Assembly: GCA_019722365.1 (NCBI GenBank)
Contig: JADFUC010000619.1
Coordinates: forward strand, 124,001 to 188,000
From: Lithospermum erythrorhizon
Taxonomy: Eukaryota > Streptophyta > Magnoliopsida > Boraginales > Boraginaceae
Reading direction: 5' to 3'
DNA: 64,000 nt
Below are positions 11,601-23,310 of this stretch, in pieces (position 1 is the stretch's first letter; each line of letters begins with the position of its first letter). Made by a program: the position numbers and the translations under genes. Below the pieces are notes generated by a model. It was not told the DNA's origin. It did not search any database and was given only the letters and a program-made list of their open reading frames with translations.

Positions 11601-14600
11601 CAGTGAAATGTCGTCACAGATTGTGACTTATAAAATGGAGTTTTTTAAGTGTTTTTATCTTTTCAGTTAGTGACATGCATAACCATGAGTGTGTGTACAT
11701 GCTTCAGAAGGATCTAGGATACTAAGAACCTGTAGTAGATTTCTCATTAAACTATTTAATCTAACACATACTTCATAACCATGAGTGTGAGACATGCTTG
11801 AGAAGGATCTAGGATCCTGTAATAGATTTCTCACCATAATCTAACTCATACTTCATATAGCTTATGTTCTGTGGGTCTTGCATGACTGGAACTTAATACA
11901 ATGATTTTTGCTAGTGGGTGAAATCTCCATCTTGAAGTTACAGAACTTGTTAATCATCCTAATGTATGTTAACTATCTCATTGTAGGAGGAGATCCGTTT
12001 CATGATCAACCCTGAATTAATTGCTGGAATGCTATTTCTGCCAGAAATGGAGGACAACGAGGCTATAGAAATTGTTGGAACGGAACGGTTTTCAGATTAT
12101 ACAGGGTGAGTAAGAATGCCGGCCTTGGAGGTAAACAACTTGGTGAATCTTAATAAGTAAGAACATTTAGTTATATGAATGGAATTGGTGCCTCTGGTTC
12201 AACTTACAATTGCATGTCCACGTTCCTTGTTCCTTTTCCCCTTTTGGGTTTTATCTTACAGTAACCTACCTGGTAAGCATCTGTTTCAAGCTTGGTAATT
12301 GATTGGCAAGATAATATAATAGATTGAATTAAAATTAACAGTATGATCAAAATACCTCTACTGTTCTATGTATTTTTATACGTGTCTTGTATGGTTTTTC
12401 AGTTTAGTTGTTAAGTCTTGCATGAGCTATTCACTATAAACCTACAATGATTAGTTACAAGGTGGACCTGAATTTGGAGATTTGAAATGTTGATCAGATG
12501 CCTTGTGCCAATTGTATCATGCAGTGACCTGATTGAGATTCTGTGCTGATGAGGAGAGTTAAGTTCAAGACACAACCAAGTGTGGCCTTAAGCAGTTTCC
12601 ATGTCCTATCGAGTCGAAATTTAATATTATTTGGTTGTTGGATATATTGGAATAAATCAAAATGGGTCATTACACTACCTACGTTTCTTATCTATTATGA
12701 ATTAGTAGATAGTCTTTTCACTTCATCTTGGGTCAATTCGGAAAGAGCCTTTTTTGTTATCACAGGGGTAGCGCTGCATCCGACCCCCTTACCCCGCTTA
12801 GGCAGTCGCCTCTTTGCCCAATAAAATCATTAGGCCAGAAGAGTAGTTTGTTTTTTTATAGAGCCCTTTGCTACTATTAGTTTTTTTTTATAGAGTCCTT
12901 TGCTACCCATTTAGTGGGATAATGCTTGGTTTGGTTTATAGAGCCCTTTGCTTGTTTTGTGCAGGTATGCTGGGTCATTTCGGTTTTGTGGTGACTACGT
13001 AGACCGAAAGAAACTTGATTCTTATAGAAGGCGTGAAACGAGGATTGTGGCCATTGATGCGCTTTCCAGTCCTGGGAGGAGACAGTATAGACTTGGATTT
13101 CTCCTCAGGTATCTGTTTATCGGTTTTGTGCTCATGTGCATGGGTCTAGATTTGTATAATATGTAAATGTAAATTGATATGCCACATGAAGCTTTTTGGT
13201 TTAATTTGTTGTCTATATCTGCAGTCAGTGTTATTTGGTTTATTGTTTCTGTAAAAGCTCTGCTGAGTCCATTAGGTTTTTCTAGCATTGCATCATCTTG
13301 TAAGACAATGCTCATATAGATGGAGATCAGCTCGCTCTTTGTAAAGTGAACCTTAGATTTATCAGACATCAAAATAAAGTTACCTGCAAAAGATAGCTAT
13401 TCAATTCTACTGACACTACATCTTGTCCTTAACAGAGAGATTAATAAGGCATTTTGTGGCTTCCTGGACCAGCAGAATGTCCCACAGAATAAAGATATAT
13501 TTCAAATGAAGGGACCCTTGAACTCTATACTTAACCGTGAAATGGATAGTTGTATCCCGAGGTCAACGAATAATCTCTTGGTATGATTTCTATCAAATGT
13601 ATTAAGATCGTGGCACTCCTCTCATGTCTCTCGTTTGGTGTATTGTTTTTTTTTCCTGAGATTTTGCTTGCCAACATATTTACTTTCTTAGTCACTAGGA
13701 GATCCTTCCACTTCTTCTCATGGACGTGAAGAAGCTTTTGGTGAGCAAAGAAATTTCCCAATGAATTATGGTCCTGATAAGGGGCTGCATCTTCTTGTGG
13801 ATAATAGAAGTGAAATTGGGATAGCCACTGGGAATTGGGGTTGCGGTGCTTTTGGGGGAGATCCTGAACTGAAATCAATACTACAGTGGCTTGCTTCTTC
13901 TCAGGTAGTTTTGGTTACCTTGTGAACCACTTGATACTTTGGATCTATATCCTATTTTCCTTATGTATTAGTCCGAGAATCTTTGTATGCATTGACTTTT
14001 CACAGTAACTTAAATTTTTCTAGCATTTTACCCATCATTTCCTACAACTCTCTCCTGCCATAAGTCTAAGATTTGTGAAGTAGAGGGTTCATATGAAGAT
14101 GTCAGTAGAAATGATGATGGATGGAATTGCCCATGGCTATGACTTCTATACTCATAGATTGCAGAAGTAGTAATGATGAATGCATTTGGGAAAAGGAAAT
14201 GATTATCTAATCTTGAACTTACCCACCACCTTCGTAAGAGTGGACAACTGTTGATATATTTGTTCTATGTTTTATTAGAAACAGATTTTCTTATGCATGG
14301 ATGTCGATGAACCTGATTTCTATCTTAAGTGAAAAGCAGGAGCCAATATAATATCAGTGGAACTGGTTATGAATGATGTATTTCATTCTGATATTTTTAG
14401 CCTAATTTATGGAGAATCATTTCCATCAGCATTCAGCAATATCCTCCCAAGTGTAGAGGTAGCATTTTCTGGTCCTTAAATAGTTTATCATAAATCTGCA
14501 AACCATCAGTTAGGTGTACTGATTTATGAGTGAGTTGTATTGATTAACATAGGCATAGTTGAATGCAAGTTTCAGCTTTTACCTCTGGTTGCATGTGCTT

Positions 14601-17489
14601 TGTATTTGTATGGAATGCCTTGATGGAGGACTGTGTATTTTCACAATGCCAAATATAATATACCTCTTGCTTTAGTGGAACTGCTACCAAGTTTTGTAGG
14701 CAGGTGTAATGATCTGACTAGTTTATGTACAGATCAGAAATTGGATTCTGTTTTTGTTGAGGTGGGGTTTTTTTTGGTTGAGGTGTGTGTGTGAGAGTGG
14801 AAGGGATGAGGATGGATTGAGCTGAGTATTCTAGTTAACAAAAAGATTGCCTAGGAGATTATGCTAACTGTGGAACAATCTGAAAATGTAAAGACTGCTC
14901 TATTTTGAAAAGTTGCGACAATTTTAAATTCATTCTCCTGCCTTTTTCATTTGACGCCCCCACCATACTTCTTGTGCTGAGGTTTGGTGACAATTTTGTC
15001 CTTTCATTCATTCTGTTGCTATCCACATGTCATTCAAATGAGCTCATGGCAGGATCATGCAACAGGCTTCTTATGTTCTATACTAGTGCTAGAATTACGT
15101 ATTGAAAACTACCATGGCATGGTGGGTGAGAGGAAATGCATTAAGGCTTTAGGACGGTGGACAATAATTTGGCAGTTGGTGTCAAGGATAACAGTGCCTA
15201 TTATTGTCTGTACATTAAAACGGAGCTTCTTTGTACTGTAAATCTAGCTCTAATTTTGTTGAGAGTTTGTTATTATCATGAATTTAATAGCTACAAGTAC
15301 AGATACTTCTTTAGAAAATTGTGTACCAACTGGAACTGGGAAGCAAGTTCTCTTCTCTCCTTGTTTCCATCTAAAGGAACAACTTAGAGTTCCCTCAATG
15401 ATTATTCCGAAGCAAGCTTTCATTTAGACATTTTATCTTGTTAGCGGTTGGCTGGCTGTGAGAACAATGATGAAATAACAATGATGTGCTTGAGCCTACG
15501 TCAGTAATTATTCGACAATGTAGTACGTTAGATTAACATTTTGCTCATGTGATAGATTTATGTGAAATTCTCTTTTAGTGTGTGGATAGTATTGAAGAGG
15601 AAGCAGCAAGATAATTTAGAAAATTAAAAGGAGTGTAAAAAGTTATTGTGGGTTTTGGGTGATGCTGGTTTAAAATTAATGTTGTATAACATGGAAGAGC
15701 TACAATCATGGATGAAGGGGAGGGAATGTCCTCTGGTTAAAACACACTCCTATGTACATTCGAAATGCTCAAATGACCTAAAAAGAGTTTAATTGGCGAT
15801 TATTTAAATGCAGCTTCAGGCAAGGCACTTGTCAGTAGAATTTGAAACTATATTCCGGTTTTGAAGTTGGACAATATAAACTGAGACATATCTCATGGTT
15901 ATTTACACTACTTACAAGTCGGCACACGAATTGTGAAGTTGAAATGTTTAGATATTTGAATCGGGACAGAGCTAATGTAAGGTCTACCTGCATGTTTATA
16001 TATTTATAGTATAATTCTTGCATTAGATTTAAATCAATGTTGAACTAGTTGATTCCTAATATACTCGATCACAATTTCTTTTTGCTCTGCAGGCTAGAAG
16101 GCCTTTCATCTTGTATTACACTTTTCATTTGGAGGCTCTGCAAAGGCTGGACCAGGTACATAATATTAGATGCTTATTGTTTGGATTCAGTGGAAGATTT
16201 CGTTTAAGATATTTCTTGTCCTATATTAGAAACAAATCATCAATAAGTTCAATATTTTGGTGTGCTGGAATCTCTTCTACCAGCTCAGATGACGTTACGG
16301 ATTCATGAAATGTGAAAAAATGTTGGAAGCATACTTCTTCTGATTACATTCATTTGGGTCTTTTTCCGCATATCATGTTTCATCAGCAGATACTTCTGGT
16401 TGCTACATTCCAGTGAATAAAATCTCTGTTGGCTACCTGCACCCTGTATTCTATCAATGGTTATTGTATTCTATCAATGGTTATTGATACTCCACTTTTA
16501 CTTTAGATTGTTCTTGTATTCTTCCTTGATTCCATTTCCTATGGAGTCGAAGATTTTATTTTCTCTAGCTCTTGAATATAATGCAATAAATCAAAATGTT
16601 TCATTACACTGTCTGAGCTTCTTATATATAGCGAAGTAGTACATAGTCTTTGGCTCTTTGCATTTTATCTTGGCTCGATTAAGAAGCACCTTCCAGTTAT
16701 CACATAGGTAAGGTTGCATACAAGCCGATCCCCCTTACCCCCACTAAGGCTGGAGCCTCTTTAGAGTCCAGTGGGGCATGTTGTTGGTGTTCTTGTATTC
16801 TTCCTACTAGCCCAAGAAAAAAGAATAAACCAAAAGGGCTTTATGTTCACTAAACGTTAGTCTTTTGTCATTTAAATGTCTTCTTGCACATTATTTGTAC
16901 TACTTGAATTCTGTCGTCCTACTGTGCTAGGCAATACTTGAATATTTAGAATATGATACCTCCAAGTTTTGAAAACATGAAGTGGTATTAAAACAAGTTT
17001 CAATGTTCCTAAATTTCATTTGACTTCTTTTTGCATAGTGCTCAATTAAGTAAAACAGAAACTCTTGCATTCAGATGTCACCAATTGTAATTTCCCACAT
17101 GGATACAATAGTGTGTAAACCACAATCAATTATCTAGGGAAGTCATGTTAAAGATATATTATCTGATGTAGGTAGCTCAATGGATCAGATCTCATCAATG
17201 GACTGTCGGAGAGCTTTGGGATATGTTGGTGGAGTATGCAATTCAGAAATTTCAGGGAGACACACGAGAAGGGTTTTTTAATTGGCTCCTCCCGTCATTG
17301 CATGATAATGATGGTGATATTTCTCTGCACGGTGACGATGATGATATGCCACTGCAGGACGACAGCGATGGTGATGACATTTCACTGCACGACGAAAATG
17401 ACCATGATGATAACATTTCAGAGCACGACGAGGATGATGACGACCTGTCACTACTGCCCAAAGATGATGACATGCCTAGTGCTTCTTGA
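8637..17489 (+). CDS. PARG: Poly(ADP-ribose) glycohydrolase, complete 11-exon gene
   Basis: Removes poly(ADP-ribose) chains from proteins by hydrolysing ribose-ribose bonds, acting in DNA-damage and stress signalling, mainly in the nucleus. Exons: 8637-8867, 9298-9477, 10363-10460, 10794-10998, 11121-11225, 11987-12105, 12965-13108, 13436-13580, 13692-13904, 16093-16155, 17172-17489; 606 aa. All joins keep frame with GT-AG borders. The PARG signature spans exons 5 and 6: [13 protein letters not shown], then [14 protein letters not shown]; the GGG is residues 263-265 and the catalytic Glu pair is 274-275. Later blocks include [46 protein letters not shown] and [10 protein letters not shown]. 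The N terminus ([16 protein letters not shown]) matches plant PARG1. It is longer than Arabidopsis PARG1 (about 550 aa) because exon 11 ends in a tail of about 60 residues rich in Asp and Glu with repeated DISLH-type units (residues about 547-606). Intron 9 (2188 bp) is the longest. Confidence 0.95.
8902..9032. repeat. Intron-1 duplication carrying three CACGTG G-boxes
   Basis: In PARG intron 1, AGTAATATCACGTGCCACTA followed by GACTAAKGCTAGTRGTTAATCATC occurs at 8902 and again near 8987. A third CACGTG lies between them at 8960. The palindromic G-box core is therefore present at 8910, 8960 and 8995, within about 130 bp of the exon 1 donor site. G-boxes bind bZIP and bHLH factors in plants; a role here is inference. 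Confidence 0.75.
9641..9740. repeat. Perfect-register 50-bp tandem duplication in PARG intron 2
   Basis: The unit starting CAGAATATTTGWGACCTTTC and ending TTACTTTGCTCT occurs at 9641-9690 and 9691-9740 with one visible difference (GAGACC versus GTGACC). This is a recent local duplication. Confidence 0.9.
11676..11856. repeat. Tandem duplication, about 96-bp spacing, in PARG intron 5
   Basis: CATAACCATGAGTGTG, then ACATGCTTSAGAAGGATCTA, then GTARTAGATTTCTCA occurs twice. The second copy has small deletions. Confidence 0.8.
12650..12820 (+). repeat. Intronic short repeat, family S, copy A
   Basis: In PARG intron 6. Shares with copies B and D the order AAATCAAAATGGGTCATTAC, then AGTAGATAGTCTTTTCACTT, then TTGGGTCAATTCGGAAA, then GTTATCACAGGGGTA, then CCGACCCCCTTACCCC, then CTTAGGC. 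The middle part (GGTCAATTCGGAAACA, then AGGGGTAAGG, then CCCCCTTAC) resembles short interspersed repeats widespread in plant genes. No promoter boxes or target duplication were identified, so the SINE label is tentative. Confidence 0.7.
12857..12955 (+). repeat. Three short repeats next to the exon 7 acceptor of PARG
   Basis: TATAGAGYCCTTTGCT occurs at about 12858, 12889 and 12938, directly before the acceptor at 12964. This supplies a T-rich tract near the splice site. Confidence 0.75.
16447..16490 (+). repeat. Short tandem duplication in PARG intron 10
   Basis: TTCTATCAATGGTTATTG occurs twice in tandem. Confidence 0.75.
16585..16763 (+). repeat. Intronic short repeat, family S, copy B
   Basis: In PARG intron 10. 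Same block order as copy A: AAATCAAAATGTTTCATTAC, AAGTAGTACATAGTCTTT, TTATCACATAGGTAAGG, CCGATCCCCCTTACCCC, AAGGCTGGAGCCTCTTTA. It is somewhat diverged from copy A. Confidence 0.7.
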
Positions 17490-19023
17490 AGTTTTTGCAT
17501 TGATCTGCCATCAGTACCTGAGTTTCATGGTAACTGTTGAGAAGAGAAGAGTCGGGAAAACTAGTGTGACACGAGGTACGGTGTGAAAACTCTAAGCTGG
17601 ACCTTCAGCATTTGCAATATTCCTGTCTGGACATAGTTTTAATATTTAAATGTCAACTAAATATCTTATTGCGATTCTGTCGAATTGTATAAAAACATTG
17701 TGGTCCAACGTTGCTATTTATTTTGTAATTTGTAATGAACATGGCAAGTATTTAAAGCTTGTTGCTTGAATGATGCTTTTGACAATTATGAATTTATCCT
17801 TCTTGCTTGGATGATGCATTTTGTTTATTGATAAACGGTGTTTGGGAAACTTCAAATCTTAATTACTTTCAATTTGTTGTATGATGCGTGAATGCACAAA
17901 AGTACGGAAGGCTGTCGTATTAAGTCGCCCGGGGATTCTGTCGCAGGGGATTACCTGAGGAGGAGGAAGTGAATCGCGGGATGTCTCAAACTGGTCCCAG
18001 CGAGTTTTTAAGCCAGAGCCAATCTGAGGATTTTGTCGGCATTAATGATTGAGCTAGCGTCAGCGTAGAAAGTAGGATATCGTAGATTTATCGAGTATAC
18101 ATTCTTTCAAGGTTTGAGGCTGCCCAGGGTATGATAGACTGAATCTTACGATGATACTTGATGTATGTATAAACAAAACTGAATGAGACGGTTCAATTTT
18201 TTTATGTTTATTTACTACCTGCTGAAGTATCTCTTGTTTGAACAAGGACAAATCAACAAAGAACTTTGCTGTCTAACCAACAAAGACAGTGATGCAACAA
18301 ACTTTAGAGAAAAATGAGTTCTATCGTTAAAATGTCTCATTTATACATTTTAGTTTCCTATCTTAAATAATTTGTATAATTAGGAGGAAAAAAAAAAGTT
18401 TCTTTCATGTTTTATGATTGTATTGAAAAGCAAAATGAGAACCCGAACTAATCCAATAGAAATTTAACAGAATTTTTTCAACACGCCTTAGCCGCCTATA
18501 GTTTCCATTACCATATTATTTGTTTGAAAATGATGTGAAAGACTTGGTAAAATGAAGTGGGGGATAGTAGGATACACCTAAACTCATTCAACTGTAACAT
18601 AAATCATTCACTATAATATTAGTAGCAGAAGGAAATTTCATACGCCACCCAATTATTCTTTCCTTTTTTTTACTTTGAATTGGCAATCAATTGTTAGTTA
18701 ATTTTTACTATAAAAAATCAAACCTAACTATGAAAATAAGTTGGATTTCTTTCCTGCATATTGTTATTCCAGTGGCATGATAAAGATAATATCAAATATT
18801 GATCTAGTGATTAAGAGGGATATCCAACGGACTTAGATGTCTTCGGTTTGATTATTACCAATGTTGAGGCCGGACTTTTATTATCATGGTACATAAATAA
18901 TGAATTGCATGAAAGGTAAACAAATAGTAGTAAAAGAATATCCATGCTCTGTGTCTTGGGAATAAAAAATTGTGATAACATGGATTTGCATCCGGTAATT
19001 AATAATTTCACATGTTAAAAATA
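17490..19023. other. PARG 3' flank and AT-rich intergenic DNA
   Basis: Downstream of the PARG stop. AATGAAC/ATAAAA-type AT-rich sequence near 17640-17740 would suit a 3' UTR and polyadenylation, but no single signal is decisive. A 35-codon open stretch after an acceptor-like site lies at 17952-18051 and is treated as a finding. The rest shows nothing recognisable. Confidence 0.4.
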
Positions 19024-19358
19024 TACTCCTTCCCTTTGTGACTTAATTAATTTTTATTTTATTCAGGTTATTTGTCACTTAATCTGTTTTATATCATATT
19101 TTATCAAATATAGTCTTAATTAATAAAATCAAATATAACATTAATAATTAGACTTCCAAATTTAGTCTCATTTTCTTTTACTATATTAGGTGTAATTAAA
19201 TTAAAAAACTTAATGAATAGTAAGTTATAAAAATAAAAAAAGGTACATTTAGATCATTAATTATTATTAAATGAATCTTAAAATTGTCAATTGTTCATTA
19301 TCTTAAAAACAAGAAAAACAACATAAACGATTACAAACATTAAGGATTGGAGGGAGTA
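19024..19358. mobile_element. Candidate MITE with TACTCC termini
   Basis: The left end reads TACTCCTTCCCTTTG and the right end, as reverse complement, reads TACTCCCTCCAATCC. The body is AT-rich and non-coding, about 335 bp. The CTCCCTCC-type terminus is typical of Stowaway-like plant MITEs. The inverted match is short (about 10 bp), so the call is moderate. Confidence 0.5.
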
Positions 19359-19572
19359 TTTATTTAATAGAAGTCAAAGACTATATTCTCCAGTTTTTGA
19401 ATATAATGAAATACATCAAATAGCATGTTGGAAACACTAATATATATTGTTGACATTTTATTTTTAGGTTAATTTAGAAATAATCTTCTTGTTATTATAA
19501 AAGTAAATTAAAGAGACATACTATTCGATCCCTTATTTCATTTTGGAGAAAATTTGTCAGATACTTGCAACA

Positions 19573-19664
19573 TGTTGATATGATATGCGAGTATACTGCA
19601 TTATATTTGTGCTAAAAATGTTGATATGATATGTGAGTATACTGCATCATATTTGTGCTAAAAA
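19573..19664. repeat. 46-bp tandem duplication
   Basis: TGTTGATATGATATGYGAGT followed by ATACTGCATYATATTTGTGCTAAAAA occurs at 19573 and 19619. It lies about 350 bp upstream of the small gene at 20018, in its likely promoter region. Confidence 0.9.
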
Positions 19665-19869
19665 AACAGAAGGAAATCATTGAAATTGGAAAAATATGTA
19701 ATTATTTAATCATCAGCTGTCAAGAAAATGCATTGCTCAAAATCATTATTCCTTAATAGAATAAAGAAATAAACTGAAACATCTGATAGATAGATCTGGT
19801 TGAATTATTTAACATCTAATATAAGTCAACTGAGACCTAACTTGTCTTACCAACCAACCTTTTTACACC

Positions 19870-19875
19870 TATAAA
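19870..19875 (+). promoter_or_regulatory. TATA box of the small gene at 20018
   Basis: TATAAA in the context CCTATAAACACC, about 143 bp upstream of the ATG. A start about 30 bp downstream would give a leader of roughly 115 bases, normal for a plant gene. Confidence 0.5.
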
Positions 19876-20017
19876 CACCAACTATTGTGCAAGAAAAAAT
19901 GTATCCACCATACCAAATCCACAAACTCCTACTCTTCCAACTATATCATATTTGTAAATTCAAACAACCAAGAAAGTTAAACCAGACAACAATTTTGAAA
20001 CATTGTTAGAAAATCAA

Positions 20018-20314
20018 ATGGAAGGTATAATACCATTAGTATTAAAAACATTCAAGAAAAACAGAACAAGGAGCCATTATGAATATCTATCTTCAGGAGT
20101 TGCTTCAGCTGCACATCATCAAAGGTATAACATTTCAGATTTCTATCAAGATGATGATCCTGTAACCATAAAGTCAAATGAAGAGATTAAGGTGAGGAAT
20201 CTACAAAGGAGTCATCAATCTTTTCATTATGAATCATCAGATTCTGCTAACAAGAAAGAGCTGGTCAGGTTCAGGAGTCATAGAAGAATGTTCTCTTGCA
20301 TGCCTGGTTATTGA
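20018..20314 (+). CDS. Small basic plant protein of unknown function, 98 aa
   Basis: Intronless open reading frame, MEGIIPLVLKTFKKNRTRSH at the start and LVRFRSHRRMFSCMPGY at the end. The pattern is one I recognise from uncharacterised small plant proteins: an MEG-hydrophobic-PLV start, a basic KKNRTR stretch, then YxxLSSG and YNISDFY, then a variable middle, then a C-terminal RFRSHRxFSC motif. The frame also runs upstream through a TTG to 20003, but the ATG at 20018 starts exactly where the family pattern starts. No signal peptide or membrane segment is visible. A TATA box lies at 19870. Its biochemical role is unknown. It sits between PARG and the LTR element cluster and is transcribed in the same direction as PARG, 2.5 kb downstream of it. 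Confidence 0.75.
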   Translation: MEGIIPLVLKTFKKNRTRSHYEYLSSGVASAAHHQRYNISDFYQDDDPVTIKSNEEIKVRNLQRSHQSFHYESSDSANKKELVRFRSHRRMFSCMPGY

Positions 20315-21314
20315 AGATGAATCCATGATTGTAATGGTTGGATTAATGTTTTTGACATATAAAAATATGGGGTTGTTTCAAAACAAATGATCTTTTTATT
20401 ATAAAATTGTCATATTGAGTTGCAGGCTTCCCTATTATAAGATGGTAACAACCTTTACATTTTACTTTTGAATCAATTCTAAAACAGTTTTCTTATATCC
20501 GTTCACTTATTCCACTTAGACGGGAGATTCAAAGTCTTCGAAAGCATTGGTATATATTGATGTTAGAGTTGTAATCTGCTTAATTTGTAAATTGTAGACA
20601 TATTGGTACTCTGCTATTGAGTTAGTTGAAAATAGTTAATGTTGTGTTGAATTAAGTTGTAAATATTATGAAGAAATAAGAGATCAACTCATTATAAATC
20701 TAGTGAATTCATCGTAAATTCATGAGCAAGATCAAGCTTATATACTATTCACTCCAAATCATACCAATTCATTTTATTGTTGAGGACATGAAAAAACTAG
20801 AAATGTCTTGTACCAGTGGAGCAATCTTGTTCAATCAAAGTTCAAAGGCGTCTTCTTTAACTCCAAGCAACAATTCTCAGATCATCTCCAATAGAGGAAC
20901 ATCTTAAAAGCAATTATCCACCGCCACATTAGATTATCCTCTTAATATATTTATTAAATATCTCTAGTATCTTTTTAACACTACACAATAAAAGATCATA
21001 TAAAAAACCATTCAATTTTCTTTTTCCTCTCTATCACTCACATATATCTCACCATATATATACATTCTATCACATATTTGATTTATCATATTTTATAATT
21101 AATTAATTAATTAGGACTCAAATAATATTCATTATTATTTTATTAATCAATATGTAAAATTTAAATAATATGGATCCATTTAATAGTTAATAAGATAAAA
21201 AAGATTGAAAGATGATAATAATGGAGAAAAGTAAGAAACAATTTGTGTCCAAAATGAGTTCAAACTAATATCTATTTATAGACTATGAAAATGAGAAATT
21301 GTTATGAATATAAC
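20315..21314. other. Intergenic DNA downstream of the small gene
   Basis: Nothing coding is supported. The sequence becomes strongly AT-rich from 20930 and borders the LTR at 21315. The 3' UTR of the small gene probably lies in the first few hundred bases. Confidence 0.4.
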
Positions 21315-22639
21315 TGTATTAACCCGTTATTTGAAAAAAAAAAATTTTCTGTACGGCGCGGACCCGAATAGTATAATTTTTTTTCGATGATAATATTATT
21401 TCGTAAAATTTTTTAGCCGAATTTCATTTATAATTTAGTAGTGTTTGCCATGGAAGAATTTTATCTTTGAAATCGGGTTCGTGGAGATTTAAGTACGATA
21501 AGCGGAGAATTAACCGAAACCCAATCCGACCCGAAGTTTCTTTTTTAAAATATCTATTCATATTCCTCCACATCACTACAAAAGAACATCATCTTCTTCC
21601 TTTCCTCAAAGGTTTGAAATATTCCATCTCCTCAACATTTCTTTCCCCATTTCGATTGTCATCAAACTCAAGATCGCTTGTAATATCGTTTCTCCATCAT
21701 TCTTCGAGTTAAAAATGTTTTCGGTATATTTCTGCTTCGAGATAGTTGACTTTGAGTCGACTTTACATTAATCAATTTTTACGATAAATCTTACTTTTGA
21801 AAGCTATGGTTCTGCGACGATATGGGCGTGATGCACTGTGATTTAGAGGTCGTTTGAGGATGTTTCATGGTCGAGTTGACTTTCTAGGTTTCGTTGACTT
21901 TGAGGTGATATTTTATAAGACTTTAAAATGTAGGAGGTTACATCGGGACCTTATTATAGTTATCGTGATGTTAAATCGGTGATTTAAAATTCATTAAAGG
22001 CGCTAGTTGAAAAGCAATATTTTCAAGTCAGATATAAATTGATATTTCGAGTATGACTGTTAATTAGGGACCCGCCGACAACTAGAATGACATATAAGTT
22101 AATTTTGTAAATGATAAATGATAAGATGGAATTTTAATGGGGCGATCGATTTCCATGTCCGGCGAGTTTATAATTCGGGAGGCTTGCCCGCCATGTTGCA
22201 TCGCTAGAAATCGCCCGGATGCAGAAGTTGGTATGTTTATTCTAGAACGTAATTCTGGTATTGCCCCGAGTATACTTTCCTCATGTTTCTTAGGCTCACC
22301 GGAAGCGGGGCACGCCTGCAACGCTCTTCGCGAGGACCCCTTGTGATAGCTAGTGTAGAGTACTTATCTCACATGTATTACCTTACGTACTTTAAATGGT
22401 GTAATTGGCCCCTTGTATTATAATTCATGTAAAAAGTGGTGCATGTGTCTTGTAATATAATTATGTGTGAATGGCGTATGTCCTCAAAGGAGACATTTGA
22501 AATTCGTATACATGTAATGGTCAGACGATTACAAGTGTGAGCCTAATACATTATGTGACTCCCATTCTCAAGCAAAGATCACTGCCTGAGTGTTGACGGC
22601 CCCGAACTCCCCAACTTATATTTATTATATCTTTGACGG

Positions 22640-22720
22640 CACTTCAGGTATTTATGTATTCTCATTTCAAGACCGGTATTTATGTGGCCTCTGGCCGGCA
22701 CTTGTGGTATTTATGGCCTT
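22640..22720 (+). repeat. GTATTTATGTGGCCT/GGCCGGCACTT short repeats in LTR 1
   Basis: GGTATTTATG, then GGCCT, then CTGGCCGGCACTT-like units repeat two to three times. A matching array is seen in LTR 2 near 28145-28270 and a weaker one in the solo LTR near 48350-48490. Confidence 0.65.
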
Positions 22721-22919
22721 CGCGGCGGTTGTGATTGATTTATTGCGTGATGTATTACCAGATGCCATGGCATTGGCTGGGAAGCAAAGCAGTTAGTTAT
22801 CGAGAAAAGTCTACGAGTTATGTATGATTTCGAAAGCGACTCGAGTATTAGGGACAATAAATCATAATGGACTACTGTGGGATTAGGTGACTCCTCCTCC
22901 TTCCTGCGTGATACGTGAC

Positions 22920-23310
22920 GCTATTGGCCCTATACTACGGTATAGCCGCTGCATGATTCTCTTTGGATCGCCGGTTGCGGTGTGCATTGTCGAGGTGGCC
23001 CTATACTACTGCTGTGATAAATAAAGGCGGTATGATTCTCTTTGATCGCTTGTCGTGTGCATTGTCGAGGTGGCCCCTATACTACTTTATAGCCAGCGGC
23101 ATGATTCTCTTTGATCGCTGGCAGAATGTCGGTGGCCCTATACTACGTATAACAGGCGGTATGATTCTCTTTGATCGCTTATTGGGCAGGTACTGCTGGT
23201 GGCCTTATACTACGTGAGCACATGTCAGTCTCTATACTTCACTAAGATAGCGGTATGGACTCTCTTTGATTTACTTGTTTGTGCATTGTCGATGGCCCTA
23301 TACTACTGGG
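22920..23310 (+). repeat. Hairpin-unit array in LTR 1
   Basis: About six units of 60-80 bp, each with TGGCCCTATACTACGGTATA or a variant, then GCGGYATGATTCTCTTTGATCGC, then TGTGCATTGTCGAGG. TATAC and GTATA flanking TACG make a small palindrome in the best copies. Confidence 0.8.

Noticed and set aside
17236..17586. Alternative open frames overlapping PARG exon 11 on both strands
   Set aside because: They are shadows of the repetitive acidic exon; only the frame continuing from exon 10 carries the PARG sequence.
20003..20017. Upstream TTG start for the small gene
   Set aside because: The ATG at 20018 matches the conserved start of the family; a non-ATG start is not needed.
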